The notes: generated by a model from the sequence alone, not told the origin. Shown: positions 42,568-52,033, counted from the first letter of the stretch. The stretch: DNA of 64,000 bases from Erwinia psidii (GCF_003846135.1 NZ_RHHM01000016.1:1-64000), one strand, 5' to 3'. A program made the numbers and translations.

Positions 42568-44309
42568 GCATGGTCATCCCAATCAGACCTGAAGAGATGT
42601 CTGATAGCCTGTTTTCCTGCGTCTACAGTTGGGTAAACGGACATCCGGTAGATAAAAAAGCAACCAACGCCGCAGCGGCACGGCATAAGGATAAATCCAC
42701 GTCATACGGCGCACTGGCGCAACGCCTTAAGAGTTTTGTTGCGGGTTCCGGTCCCTCCTATGAGGAACTGTGTGAAAGTGGACTTATTCATACTGACATC
42801 AGTAAGCAGAAGGAGAACCGGATCGCGCTGGTGGCTGAATATATTGGCGATGAAGGGATTAAAACGGTACTGACCGACACCGGGCGGATCAACCGTCTTT
42901 TCCCGCCAGCGAAGCCGGATAAAAAGAAACATCCCACGGAAGCGGCCACCTCGTCACTGGCACATATGGGGCCAAGCCAGCGCGGCGAAGTATTGCTGGC
43001 GCACTATGATGGCCTGTTAGCCCTGCATGGCGACTCTGACACTGTTCACCACTATAACGGGGTAATCTGGCAACCAGTCAGTGATAACGCGCTGGCGCGG
43101 GAAATGGCGGTAATCTTCCGTGAATCAGATGTTCCCTACTCAATGGCGGCGATGAAGAACGCCGTGGATACCATGAAACTGAGCCTGCCGGTAATGGGTG
43201 CCACGGCAAGAAACCTTATCGGCTTCAGTAACGGCGTTTTTGATACCCGTGAAGGCATATTCCGGGAACACAGACTTGAATACTGGTTACTTATCGCCAG
43301 CGAGGTGGAATTTGGACAGGCAAAAGATGGTGAAAGTCTGGAGACGCACTCCCCCAACTTCTGGCGCTGGTTACAGCATTCCACCGCAGGGAATGACAGA
43401 AAGGCGGCACGACTACTTGCCGCGCTGTATATGGTGATGGCTAACCGCTACGACTGGCAGTTGTTCCTTGAGGTAACCGGGGCTGGTGGCAGTGGTAAGA
43501 GCGTAATGGCTGAAATTTGCACCATGCTGGCGGGTAAGGGCAATACGCAGTCGGCCAGCATGTCAGCGCTGGAGAATCCGAAAGAGCGTGAATTGCTGGT
43601 AGGTTATTCGCTTATCGTCATGCCAGATATGACGCGCTACGTTGGTGATGGTGCCGGGCTGAAAGCGATCACGGGTGGCGATAAGGTTTCAGTCAACCCA
43701 AAGTACAGACAGCCCTATTCAATGCGGATACCGGCTGTTGTGCTGGCAGTCAACAATAACGCCATGTCATTCAGTGACCGCAGCGGTGGCATATCACGGC
43801 GGCGCGTCATTTTTAACTTTTCTCAGGTGGTGCCGGAGAATGAGCGTGATCCAATGTTGTCGGAAAAAATTGAGGCAGAGCTTCCGGTCATCATCCGGCA
43901 CCTGCTGACGCGCTTTGCTGACCAGGACGAAGCCAGAACGCTGTTGTTTGAGCAGCAGAAATCAGAGGAGGCATTAGCCATTAAGCGTGAGGGTGATTCG
44001 CTGGTGGATTTCTGTGGGTATCTGCTGGCCTCAGTACAGTGTGACGGCATGTTTATTGGCAATGCTTCTGTAGTGCCATTCAGCCCCCGTAAATACCTTT
44101 ACCATGCTTATCTGTCGTACATGCAGAGTAATGGCCTGAGCAAGCCGGTATCATTAACCCGCTTTGGATCGGATATGCCGGGGGCTATGGCCGAGTACGG
44201 GAAAGAGTATATCAGGAAGAAAAGCACAAAAGGGAACATGCGCTCCAACATTAGCCTGAACAGTGATGCTGACGAGTGGCTCCCTCTGGCAACAGGGCTT
44301 AAAAATTAA
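42564..44309 (+). CDS. P4-alpha-type primase-helicase (SF3)
   Basis: A 581-residue protein with the D5/P4-type SF3 helicase: Walker A GAGGSGKS near residue 307, Walker B region SLIVMPDMTRY, and sensor segment PAVVLAVNNNAMSFSDRSGG followed by RRRVIFNF. The N-terminal half lacks a clear zinc finger and is shorter than P4 alpha (777 residues), so priming activity is uncertain. It should drive autonomous replication of the excised satellite. Confidence 0.88.
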   Translation: MSMVIPIRPEEMSDSLFSCVYSWVNGHPVDKKATNAAAARHKDKSTSYGALAQRLKSFVAGSGPSYEELCESGLIHTDISKQKENRIALVAEYIGDEGIKTVLTDTGRINRLFPPAKPDKKKHPTEAATSSLAHMGPSQRGEVLLAHYDGLLALHGDSDTVHHYNGVIWQPVSDNALAREMAVIFRESDVPYSMAAMKNAVDTMKLSLPVMGATARNLIGFSNGVFDTREGIFREHRLEYWLLIASEVEFGQAKDGESLETHSPNFWRWLQHSTAGNDRKAARLLAALYMVMANRYDWQLFLEVTGAGGSGKSVMAEICTMLAGKGNTQSASMSALENPKERELLVGYSLIVMPDMTRYVGDGAGLKAITGGDKVSVNPKYRQPYSMRIPAVVLAVNNNAMSFSDRSGGISRRRVIFNFSQVVPENERDPMLSEKIEAELPVIIRHLLTRFADQDEARTLLFEQQKSEEALAIKREGDSLVDFCGYLLASVQCDGMFIGNASVVPFSPRKYLYHAYLSYMQSNGLSKPVSLTRFGSDMPGAMAEYGKEYIRKKSTKGNMRSNISLNSDADEWLPLATGLKN

Positions 44310-44320
44310 AGTAATTAAAT

Positions 44321-44550
44321 AAGTCTCCACTACTATCCACCTTAAGGAATAAATAATAAAAAACATTAAGTTAATGGGTGGAGACTTTAATAATAACTCT
44401 CCACTAACTGTCCACCTCTCCACTTTTTAACAAAAGCAGAGGGTGGAGGGTTAGAGAGGAGACTTACGGAGAGTTAAAAAAGAACTGACCACCATTTAAT
44501 TATCTGATAAACAATGATAAAAACTCAAAAGTGGAGAGGTGGACACTTAA
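44321..44550. repeat. Iteron-like cluster, candidate replication origin
   Basis: Many copies of CTCCAC/GTGGAG lie in both orientations within 230 AT-rich bases just after the primase gene: GTCTCCACT, GGGTGGAGAC, CTCTCCACTAACTGTCCACC, TCTCCACTT, GGGTGGAGGG, AGTGGAGAGGTGGACAC. P4 has similar short-repeat (crr/ori) regions near its alpha gene. Function inferred from position and repeats. Confidence 0.6.
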
Positions 44551-44585
44551 ACGCATAAACTTTATTTTTCCTGATTTACTGTTGC

Positions 44586-45005
44586 TCAGTATGTTGCTTT
44601 CGAAAGACCAACTTCATTCGTTTCTCTGTTGACCCATAGATAGTAGCTGGAGGACACTGAGCTATTTTTTTCCCAATGTTCGCTATCACCTTCTTTTTCT
44701 GCAAAGTGATAACCTAGCGTTGCAAGGTACGGTTTCAGAGATGATGAATCAGTGGTTTTACGAAAAATAATTGTACTCTGTTCTGCTGCTGAGCCATCGC
44801 GGGCCTGGTATTTGAAATAATAATCATGGCTGATACGAGGGGCTTTTTTAATATCACTGTCCGTGATTATATGATATAAAATTGAGTCGCTTTGATTGTA
44901 TCCTTCCCCCCTTTCGGCTTTAGATTGAATGCTACAAGTGGTTAGCTCAATCGCTACAAGCAGGATTAACAGAATGCCCAATACTCTTAAGATTACTTTT
45001 CTCAT
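44586..45005 (-). CDS. Membrane-anchored cargo protein, unknown
   Basis: A 139-residue protein with an N-terminal membrane segment (VILRVLGILLILLVAIELTT) and a periplasmic-looking domain with DYYFKYQARDGSAAEQSTII and HWEKNSSVSSSYYLWVN. The LTTC motif is a poor lipobox. It overlaps the upstream gene by ATGA, and both oppose the satellite core. Confidence 0.55.
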   Translation of the reverse strand: MRKVILRVLGILLILLVAIELTTCSIQSKAERGEGYNQSDSILYHIITDSDIKKAPRISHDYYFKYQARDGSAAEQSTIIFRKTTDSSSLKPYLATLGYHFAEKEGDSEHWEKNSSVSSSYYLWVNRETNEVGLSKATY

Positions 45006-45694
45006 GGTATGCGAAACCCCCGGTATTCGTTCAGGATAGAGGCTTTATCAATGATGCGAACAATACCTGATCTGAAGTCAGTGAAGGGTGTTATTGCGGT
45101 CATAAAGCCTGGAAGGTTCGCTTTGTAGGGGGTCAGTGGAACATTTTCTATTGCAGGATCTGGAAACAATAAAGGCTTAAAACCTTTGTTCTTGAAATTA
45201 CCTATAGGGCCATAGTGATCCCAGCGCCTTAGAGCTGCTTCTTTGCTGACTGGTTGGATCATATTGATATAATTCATCGGGCGTACCACACTGTAAAAGC
45301 CCAGTAGATCGGACACGAGGTCTTCACCACTGAACCCACTATCGGTGTACCAGCTAAACCAGGGCTGAGCCTGCCAGTTTTCGAAAAGGACGGCGGTGCG
45401 CATAACCATGGCAAGAAGAATACTGTGTATCTCATGCTGAGAGCGGCCTCGCTTAATATTCCAGCCAATATAACGCCCCGTGGCAAACTTTCCGGCCCGC
45501 ATGATCTGTTCGTACTGAACCAGATAATAAGGTTTACGGCTCATCTCTCCCTGGCGGAATTTTGATAGCGTTCTGGTAATGTCACCACCTAGAGCATGTC
45601 CAAGGTCTATCCAACCAAGTAGCTCTGTATACATCAATCCGGTCACACCTTTTCTGTACTCGCTTGGATCGATAATCTCACTTCGTTTGCTCAT
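45002..45694 (-). CDS. DUF4056-like cargo protein
   Basis: A 230-residue protein with WFSWYTDSGFSGEDLVSDLL and RRWDHYGPIGNFKNKGFKPL, which reminds me of DUF4056; the assignment is from memory. YTELLGWIDLGHALGGD and HEIHSILLAMVMRTA include histidines that could bind metal. It forms an operon with the membrane protein downstream. The pair is the only gene set of this island outside the replication and packaging core, so it is the likely conversion or defence cargo. Confidence 0.5.
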   Translation of the reverse strand: MSKRSEIIDPSEYRKGVTGLMYTELLGWIDLGHALGGDITRTLSKFRQGEMSRKPYYLVQYEQIMRAGKFATGRYIGWNIKRGRSQHEIHSILLAMVMRTAVLFENWQAQPWFSWYTDSGFSGEDLVSDLLGFYSVVRPMNYINMIQPVSKEAALRRWDHYGPIGNFKNKGFKPLLFPDPAIENVPLTPYKANLPGFMTAITPFTDFRSGIVRIIDKASILNEYRGFRIP

Positions 45695-46009
45695 TTCATT
45701 TCCTTATGATTATTCCATCGGACAATTTAATAAAATATTGCTTAACTTGTTAAGTCACGTATTTTTCCTGCTCACTGTATCAAATTTTGTAAATTATCCG
45801 TACCCATGTTTACCCGCGCTTACCCCTGTCTCTGACGGGGGTTTTCTTTCTGTTTTTCATCTATATCCTGGTGTGTGGCACTCAGACGTGAGCCGCCACT
45901 GGCCGTCAGGTTTGCCTCGCTGCTGACATAGCGTTCCTCACAACTGACGGCCTCCCCCCTCCCGGACTGGTTTCACGTCTCAACACTTATCGTTACGAGA
46001 AACCACAAC
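45695..46009. promoter_or_regulatory. Leader of the packaging operon
   Basis: This 315-bp region carries the palindrome CTTAAC-TT-GTTAAG (45741-45754), a hairpin with T-rich tail near 45824-45860 (CCCC-TGTCTCTGA-CGGGG then TTTTCTTTCTGTTTTT), and a perfect 9-bp inverted repeat GGCCGTCAG (45901-45909)/CTGACGGCC (45944-45952) before the capsid start. It probably holds the late promoter and its control sites. Confidence 0.55.
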
Positions 46010-47191
46010 ATGAAAAAATTGCTTGAACTCCGCCAGCAAAAAGCCGCCCTCAAAACCCGGATGCATTCCATCATGGATAAAGCCACTGAGGAAAAACGCA
46101 ACCTGAACGCCGACGAAGGCAAACAGTTTGACGAACTCCGCGCCCAGGCCGAATCCCTTGATACTGATATTTCCCGTCTGGAAGTGCTGGCCGATGAAGA
46201 ACGCCACCAGCCGGGCAGGCCCGTTGACGGAAAGAATATATCCAACGATGCACTCCGCCATTATATTCTGACCGGCGAAACCCGCGCCTTATCCACGGCT
46301 GAAGGCTCTGACGGCGGTTATACCGTTATCCCTGAGCTGGACCGCGAAATCATGCGCCAGCTGAATGACGAGTCCGTTATGCGTAAAATCGCCACGGTCA
46401 AAACCACCAAAAGTAACGAATATAAAAAGCTGGTATCCGTTGGCGGCGCGGTGGTTAATCACGGTGAAGAAGGTAAGGCCCGTGCCGAAACCGGTACGCC
46501 GAAGCTGGAAGAAGTGAGCATTAAACTGTTCCCGGTTTATGCTTATCCAAAAACCACTCAGGAAATACTGGATTTCAGTGATGTGGATATTCTGGGCTGG
46601 CTCTCTTCTGAAATCAGCGACACCTTTACCGAAACGGAAGAAACCGATCTGGTGAACGGTGACGGAAGTAAAAAGGCGACAGGTTTTCTGTCTTATCCCC
46701 GTGCAGAGCAGAATGATAAAACCCGTCCTTTCGGCACGCTGGAAAAAATGGTTGTCAATGCCGTCCAGGCGGATGACCTGATTGATTTAATTTATAAGCT
46801 GAAGGCGAAATACCGCAAAAATGCGGTATGGGTAATGAGTTCGTCATGGGCTGCCGCGCTGCAAAAAGTTAAAAATAATAACGGTGACTATATCTGGCGT
46901 GACCGTCTGACTGAGGGTTCACCGGATACGCTGCTGGGCAGACCTGTTTATTATCTTGAAAACATGTCAGAGATAAATGGTGGCGTCAGTGAACCGGGCG
47001 CGGCTGTTATTGCCGTGGGTGACTTTAAGCGTGGTTATTACATTGTCGATCACACCACCGGCGTGCGAACCCGCCCGGACAATATTACTGAACCGGGTTT
47101 CTATAAGGTCCACACCGATAAATATCTGGGTGGCGGGCTGGTGGATTCCAGAGCAATCAAGGTGCTTGAGCTTGGCGCCGCGTCGGAATAA
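46010..47191 (+). CDS. HK97-type major capsid protein
   Basis: A 393-residue protein with the HK97 plan: an N-terminal delta/scaffold coiled coil (about residues 1-80, KLLELRQQKAALKTRMHSIM, ADEGKQFDELRAQAESLDTD), which the protease would remove, then the E-loop and P domain (AEGSDGGYTVIPELDREIMR, VNGDGSKKATGFLSYP, ending GGGLVDSRAIKVLELG). It forms the satellite's own, probably small, head. It is unrelated in fold family branch to the P2-like gpN in this window. Confidence 0.93.
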   Translation: MKKLLELRQQKAALKTRMHSIMDKATEEKRNLNADEGKQFDELRAQAESLDTDISRLEVLADEERHQPGRPVDGKNISNDALRHYILTGETRALSTAEGSDGGYTVIPELDREIMRQLNDESVMRKIATVKTTKSNEYKKLVSVGGAVVNHGEEGKARAETGTPKLEEVSIKLFPVYAYPKTTQEILDFSDVDILGWLSSEISDTFTETEETDLVNGDGSKKATGFLSYPRAEQNDKTRPFGTLEKMVVNAVQADDLIDLIYKLKAKYRKNAVWVMSSSWAAALQKVKNNNGDYIWRDRLTEGSPDTLLGRPVYYLENMSEINGGVSEPGAAVIAVGDFKRGYYIVDHTTGVRTRPDNITEPGFYKVHTDKYLGGGLVDSRAIKVLELGAASE

Positions 47192-47233
47192 TTGCCGGGG
47201 CGGTGGCCCCGTTATTGTTTATGGGATCTGACA

Positions 47234-47797
47234 ATGAAAAATAATGATTATGAAATCCGCACCGCTGAACTGAGCACCGCCGATAAAAAGTTGGTGGGCT
47301 ATGCCATCCGCTGGAACAGCCTGTCAGAGGTTATCTGCGATGAATTCCGGGAACAGTTCGCACCGGGAGCATTTAAGGAGAGCCTCGCCAGCGGGGCAGA
47401 CTGCCGCGCACTGTATGAACATGATTATACCCGGCTGCTGGGCCGTACCACATCCGGCACACTGACCCTCAACGAAGATAATACGGGCCTTCGTTTTGAG
47501 CTGACGCCACCCGATACCCAGGCGGGCCGCGATGTGCTTACGCTGGTGGCGCGTGGCGATATTTCCGGCATGAGTTTTGCCTTCCGGGCGCTCAGTGAGG
47601 AATGGAACATTGCGACCCCGCCTTATATCCGCACCGTGACCGCCGCCGACCTGCGGGAAATTACCGTTACCAGCCTGCCCGCCTATACACAAAGCAACGT
47701 TGAGATTGCCCGCCGTTCCCTGCTGGCCCGTCATCCTGAACTGAACGGCCTGAACCCCGATATGCGCCGCCGTCAGGCCGAACTGGCGGGGCTGTGA
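47234..47797 (+). CDS. HK97-type prohead protease
   Basis: A 187-residue S78-family protease (KKLVGYAIRWNSLSEVICDE, FAPGAFKESLASG, YEHDYTRLLGRTTSGTL with catalytic His; MSFAFRALSEEWN with the Ser region at GDISGMSF). ATG 47234 is the start that fits the family. It matures the capsid. Confidence 0.9.
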   Translation: MKNNDYEIRTAELSTADKKLVGYAIRWNSLSEVICDEFREQFAPGAFKESLASGADCRALYEHDYTRLLGRTTSGTLTLNEDNTGLRFELTPPDTQAGRDVLTLVARGDISGMSFAFRALSEEWNIATPPYIRTVTAADLREITVTSLPAYTQSNVEIARRSLLARHPELNGLNPDMRRRQAELAGL

Positions 47798-47798
47798 T

Positions 47799-49022
47799 AT
47801 GTGGTGGCCTTTCAGCCGTAAAGCCGAACGACGCAGCATGACCATTGATGATTTTCTGGCAATGGCCGGAATACCCAATACCGGCTCAGGGGAGTACGTC
47901 TCAGCCGGTACGGCGGAGTCCCTGCCAGCGGTGATGAATGCCGTTGCGGTCATCAGTGAGGCGGTGGCCTCCATGCCCTGTTATCTGTACCGGGTGACAA
48001 ATAAAAATGGCCGCGAGTCGCGGGAATGGCTGGGCGATCATCCGGTGGATCTCCTGCTGAATGAGCAGCCCAACGACTGCCAGACCGCCTGGCAGTTCAA
48101 ACGTACCATGATGCGCCACTGTCTGCTGAACGGTAACGCTTATGCGGTTATCCGCTGGGGCCGTGACGGCCAGCCCTGTTCCCTTCATCCGTATCCGCCC
48201 GGTTCCGTGGTGCCTGAACGCACTGGCGAACATCGTTATAAATACAGCGTTACGGAACCTTTCACCGGTGCGGTGAGAACGTATCTTCAGGAAGAAATGT
48301 TGCATCTTCGCTATGCAACTGATGATGGCTTTCTGGGGCGTTCTCCGGTCACCATCTGCCGCGAAACGTTAGGGCTTGGTCTTGCCCAGCAACGGCACGG
48401 GGCCAGCGTGATGAGGAACGGCATGATGGCTTCCGGTGTGCTGAAATCGGCCGACTGGCTTGATGGGGCGAACGGCAAAAAAGCCCTTGATGCGCTGGAA
48501 CGCTACAAAGGGGCCAGGAATGCGGGTAAAACGCCGGTTATTGAGGGGGGGATGGATTATCAGGCACTGGGTATGAGCAATCAGGATGCCGAGTGGCTGG
48601 CCTCCCGCCGCTTCACCATTGAAGATATCGCCCGTATGTTCAACGTTTCCCCCATCTTTCTCCAGGAATACAGCAACAGCACGTACAGCAATTTCAGCGA
48701 GGCCAGCCGCGCCTTTCTCACCATGACCATGCGCCCCTGGCTGGCCAACTTTGAACAGCAGGTTAAATCAGCGCTGTTGCTGGCGTCTCCGGTTCCCGGT
48801 GTTCGCTATCAGGTTGAATTTGATTCTGCCGATTTACTCAGGGCTAACCCGGCTGAACGTTTCAGAAGTTACGAAACGGCGATTAAGTCCGGGGTGATGT
48901 GTCCGAATGAAGCCCGTGAACGTGAGGGAATGCCACCGCGTGAGGGCGGGGACGAGTTCAGCCAGGCATGGAAACAGCATATTGAAGTGAAAAGTGCTGA
49001 AGGAGGCAACGATGGCGAGTGA
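47799..49022 (+). CDS. HK97-type portal protein
   Basis: A 407-residue portal of the HK97 gp3 family: VMNAVAVISEAVASMPCYLY, LLNGNAYAVIRWGRDGQPCS and DIARMFNVSPIFLQEYSNST. It forms the packaging vertex of the satellite head. It lies 1 bp after the protease. Confidence 0.95.
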   Translation: MWWPFSRKAERRSMTIDDFLAMAGIPNTGSGEYVSAGTAESLPAVMNAVAVISEAVASMPCYLYRVTNKNGRESREWLGDHPVDLLLNEQPNDCQTAWQFKRTMMRHCLLNGNAYAVIRWGRDGQPCSLHPYPPGSVVPERTGEHRYKYSVTEPFTGAVRTYLQEEMLHLRYATDDGFLGRSPVTICRETLGLGLAQQRHGASVMRNGMMASGVLKSADWLDGANGKKALDALERYKGARNAGKTPVIEGGMDYQALGMSNQDAEWLASRRFTIEDIARMFNVSPIFLQEYSNSTYSNFSEASRAFLTMTMRPWLANFEQQVKSALLLASPVPGVRYQVEFDSADLLRANPAERFRSYETAIKSGVMCPNEAREREGMPPREGGDEFSQAWKQHIEVKSAEGGNDGE

Positions 49023-49314
49023 GCTGATAACGCTGAGCGAGGCAAAGAGGCATTGTCGCATTGATGATGATTACGATTATGAAGACGCGCTGATACAGGC
49101 GTATATCGAGGCCGCGCTGGAGGTCTGCCAGAAGCATATCGGCAAGCGCATTCCTGAAGAGCAGGAATTTACTGCGGCGCTGAAGGTGGGTTGCATGATG
49201 TACGCCTCACAGCTGTATGAACACCGCACCACTATCAGCGAGGTGGAAAAGAGTGAAGTGCCGATGGCGATTTCCGCGTTGTGGTCAGTTTATCGTGATG
49301 TGGGTGTGTACTGA
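49012..49314 (+). CDS. Head-tail connector (gp6-like)
   Basis: A 100-residue helical protein (MASELITLSEAKRHCRIDDD, ALEVCQKHIGKRIPEE, ALWSVYRDVGVY) of the HK97 gp6/DNA-packaging family. It overlaps the portal end. This protein is the interface on which a helper tail must dock. I see no separate gp7-like adaptor. Confidence 0.88.
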   Translation: MASELITLSEAKRHCRIDDDYDYEDALIQAYIEAALEVCQKHIGKRIPEEQEFTAALKVGCMMYASQLYEHRTTISEVEKSEVPMAISALWSVYRDVGVY

Positions 49315-49757
49315 TGCCGTGGCAACCCTTACGCCGCTGTACCGAACCGGGCTGTAATGTCCGGGTTAAAGCCGGTAAATGTGACGAGCATAAGCGCGAA
49401 GAGCGCCGCCAGTCCGACAGCCGGAGAGGAACGCGCACTCAGCGGGGTTACTCCAACCGCTGGGGCGAATACCGCCGACTTTTTCTTAAAGCGAATCCGC
49501 TCTGTGTTCACTGCCTTAAAGCCGGTGACTACACGCCCGCTACCATCGTGGATCACATCATTCCGATTAATGGAGAAGGTGACGTGCTGTTCTGGCCTGC
49601 CAGCAACCACCAGGCACTTTGCCAGACCCACCACAATCGCAAGACGGTACAGGTTGACCCGATGACCAAACAGAAGCGAATGGCTGGCGCATTCCATAAG
49701 CAGGAGGAAGCCGCCCGCCTGCGCAATCACTGGATATATGACTATGGCGACGAATGA
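49314..49757 (+). CDS. HNH endonuclease of the packaging module
   Basis: A 147-residue HNH protein with zinc cysteine pairs (CTEPGC..C, LCVHCLKAG) and the HNH core ATIVDHIIPINGEGD, NHQALCQTHHNRKT. In HK97-like phages this nuclease works with the terminase at cos cleavage. It overlaps the connector stop. Confidence 0.92.
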   Translation: MPWQPLRRCTEPGCNVRVKAGKCDEHKREERRQSDSRRGTRTQRGYSNRWGEYRRLFLKANPLCVHCLKAGDYTPATIVDHIIPINGEGDVLFWPASNHQALCQTHHNRKTVQVDPMTKQKRMAGAFHKQEEAARLRNHWIYDYGDE

Positions 49758-49902
49758 GAAAGAGCAGGTTCAACTACTGGCCGGACTGCTGCGCCAACGT
49801 GACCAGTTCACTTCACAGCGTACCAGAGCGAACAGCCGCCACGCAGCGCGGCGCATGACTGAGCGTGACCGGGACATCAGGTCCGCATTCCGCAACCGCT
49901 GA
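49744..49902 (+). CDS. Small protein between HNH and TerS
   Basis: A 52-residue basic, arginine-rich protein (MATNEKEQVQLLAGLLRQRD start, ending SAFRNR) that overlaps the HNH gene by 14 bp. It is intact and translationally coupled; small basic genes at this place are seen in HK97-type packaging modules. Function unknown. Confidence 0.55.
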   Translation: MATNEKEQVQLLAGLLRQRDQFTSQRTRANSRHAARRMTERDRDIRSAFRNR

Positions 49903-50031
49903 CAGCCCGGTCTGATGGGGTGGGGGAGGTTTTCAGGACAAAAGCCTCCCTTTCTGGAACCGCCCGCCCCCTCAAATTTTTACGCGCGGCATTTTTTTTA
50001 ACAGCAGAAAGTCACAGGGAAACAACAAATT

Positions 50032-50388
50032 ATGGCAAGACCGCCAAAAGCCCCCGCCTATCTTGATGAAATTGCGGTGGAGCAATGGGAAACAAAAGCG
50101 AAACACCTGGCGAAAAGAAAAGACCTGATGCCCGCCGACTGGAACAGCCTGGAGTTGTATTGCGTCAATTATTCAATTTACCGGAAAGCCGTTGCGGACC
50201 TTGCCGTGCGCGGGTTTACCGTGGAGGGGGAACGGGGTGCGGCAACCAGTAACCCGGCACTGAAAGCCAAATCTGACGCAGAGCGGATCATGATTAAAAT
50301 GTCGTCGCTGCTGGGTTTTGACACGGTGAGCAGAAACCGTCACCCTGTCAGTACGGAAAAAAAAGATGGACTGTCAGCCCTGGAATAA
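50032..50388 (+). CDS. Terminase small subunit (P27 family)
   Basis: A 118-residue protein starting MARPPKAPAYLDEIAVEQWE with LELYCVNYSIYRKAVADLA, the P27-type small terminase. It recognises satellite DNA for packaging. It overlaps TerL by 23 bp. Confidence 0.9.
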   Translation: MARPPKAPAYLDEIAVEQWETKAKHLAKRKDLMPADWNSLELYCVNYSIYRKAVADLAVRGFTVEGERGAATSNPALKAKSDAERIMIKMSSLLGFDTVSRNRHPVSTEKKDGLSALE

Positions 50389-52033
50389 CTACGCCCACGG
50401 GGTTAAAACCGGTGTCATTCCGGCCTGTAAGCGTGTCATACAGGCAGTAAACAGGTATTTTTCTGACCTGAATGACCCCCGTTTTACCTTTGATACTGAG
50501 ACGGTGGAGCGGTTTATGGCCTTTTCGGCGTTCTGTCCGCATGTCAAAGGCCCACTGCGTGGCCAGCCGGTGAAGCTGGAACCCTGGCAACAGTTTTCCT
50601 TTGCCTGCCTGCTGGGCTTCCGGGTAAAGGCGACCGGTCGCAGGAAGTACAGGAGCGCCTATATTCAGGTGCCGCGCAAAAATGCCAAGTCCACCGTGGC
50701 CGCGATACTGGCTTTATGGTTTCTGGTGATGGAGAAGGGCCAGCAGGATATCTACACCGCCGCCGTGAGCCGGGACCAGGCCCGTATCGTGTTTGATGAT
50801 GCCCGTCAGATGTGCCTGTTATCGGCACCGCTGAAAAGTCGTCTGACCATTCAACAGCATAAAATGATTTACACGAAATCCAACAGCCTGCTGAAGCCGC
50901 TGGCCGCCAAAGCGGCGACCATTGAAGGGACCAACCCCGGCCTGGCGATTGTGGACGAATACCACCTGCACCCGGATAACGGCGTGTACTCCGCGCTTGA
51001 ACTGGGCATGGGCGCACGGCCGGAAGGGCTGCTTTTTGCCATCACCACCGCAGGCAGCAATACCGTTTCAGCCTGTAAGCAGCACTATGATTACTGTTGC
51101 CGGATACTGGCCGGTGAAGAAATCAATGATTCTCTTTTTGCCCTTATTTACGAGCTGGACGACGAAAGCGAGATTGACTCCCCGTCGTTGTGGGTGAAAG
51201 CCAATCCCAACCTGAATATTTCCGTTGACGGTGACGCGCTGGCCGACACCATCCAGAAGGCCAGGGGCATACCCTCGCAGTGGGTGGAGATGCTGACCAA
51301 ACGCTTTAACATCTGGTGCCAGGGGGCGACGCCGTGGATGGGAGCCGGTGCCTGGGCAGCCTGCAAAAGTGATTACGGTGAAGAAGATTTGCAGGGCATG
51401 GCGTGTTACGCCGGGCTGGATTTGTCCTCAACCAGCGATATTTCCAGCGTCTGCTATGCCTTTCCGTTTGAGCGTGAAATCCGCTTTCTGACCCGTCACT
51501 ATCTGCCGGAAGTACAGTTAAGCAATGTCGCCAATAAGAACCGCGCCATCTACCGCCAGTGGGCCGCGGCTGGCTGGTTACGTATCACGCCGGGCGACTG
51601 TATTGATTATGACCGTATCCGGGACGACATACTCCGCGATGCTGAAATCTTCAGCATAAAGCTGGTGGGCTTTGACACCTGGAACGCAACGCATTTACGT
51701 ACCCAGTTACAGGGCGCAGGGCTTGACGTGGAGCCGTTCCCGCAGACTTATCTTAAATTCAGCCCGGTGGCGAAGTCGCTGGAGGTGTTCGTTAACCGAA
51801 AAGTTATCCGGCACAACGGCGATCCGGTGCTGGCCTGGGCAGTGGATAACGTGGTGATGGAGAGTGACGCGAACGCCAATATCAAGCCAAACAAAAAGAA
51901 ATCGGCCAACAAAATTGACCCGGCCATCGCCGCGCTGATGGCATTTGGCACCTGGCAGGCAGAGCATGAAGATTTCAGCTTTGATGTGTCCGAGGCACAC
52001 AGGCAGCGCCTGGCGGCCTTCACCGGGATTTAA
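50366..52033 (+). CDS. Terminase large subunit (HK97/P27-associated type)
   Basis: A 555-residue protein with a Walker A-like IQVPRKNAKSTVAAIL near residue 99, Walker B LAIVDEYHLHPD, and nuclease acidic residues (YAGLDLSSTSDISS; AVDNVVMESDANANI). Full length, no lesions. It packages the satellite genome into its own heads. Confidence 0.95.
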   Translation: MDCQPWNNYAHGVKTGVIPACKRVIQAVNRYFSDLNDPRFTFDTETVERFMAFSAFCPHVKGPLRGQPVKLEPWQQFSFACLLGFRVKATGRRKYRSAYIQVPRKNAKSTVAAILALWFLVMEKGQQDIYTAAVSRDQARIVFDDARQMCLLSAPLKSRLTIQQHKMIYTKSNSLLKPLAAKAATIEGTNPGLAIVDEYHLHPDNGVYSALELGMGARPEGLLFAITTAGSNTVSACKQHYDYCCRILAGEEINDSLFALIYELDDESEIDSPSLWVKANPNLNISVDGDALADTIQKARGIPSQWVEMLTKRFNIWCQGATPWMGAGAWAACKSDYGEEDLQGMACYAGLDLSSTSDISSVCYAFPFEREIRFLTRHYLPEVQLSNVANKNRAIYRQWAAAGWLRITPGDCIDYDRIRDDILRDAEIFSIKLVGFDTWNATHLRTQLQGAGLDVEPFPQTYLKFSPVAKSLEVFVNRKVIRHNGDPVLAWAVDNVVMESDANANIKPNKKKSANKIDPAIAALMAFGTWQAEHEDFSFDVSEAHRQRLAAFTGI

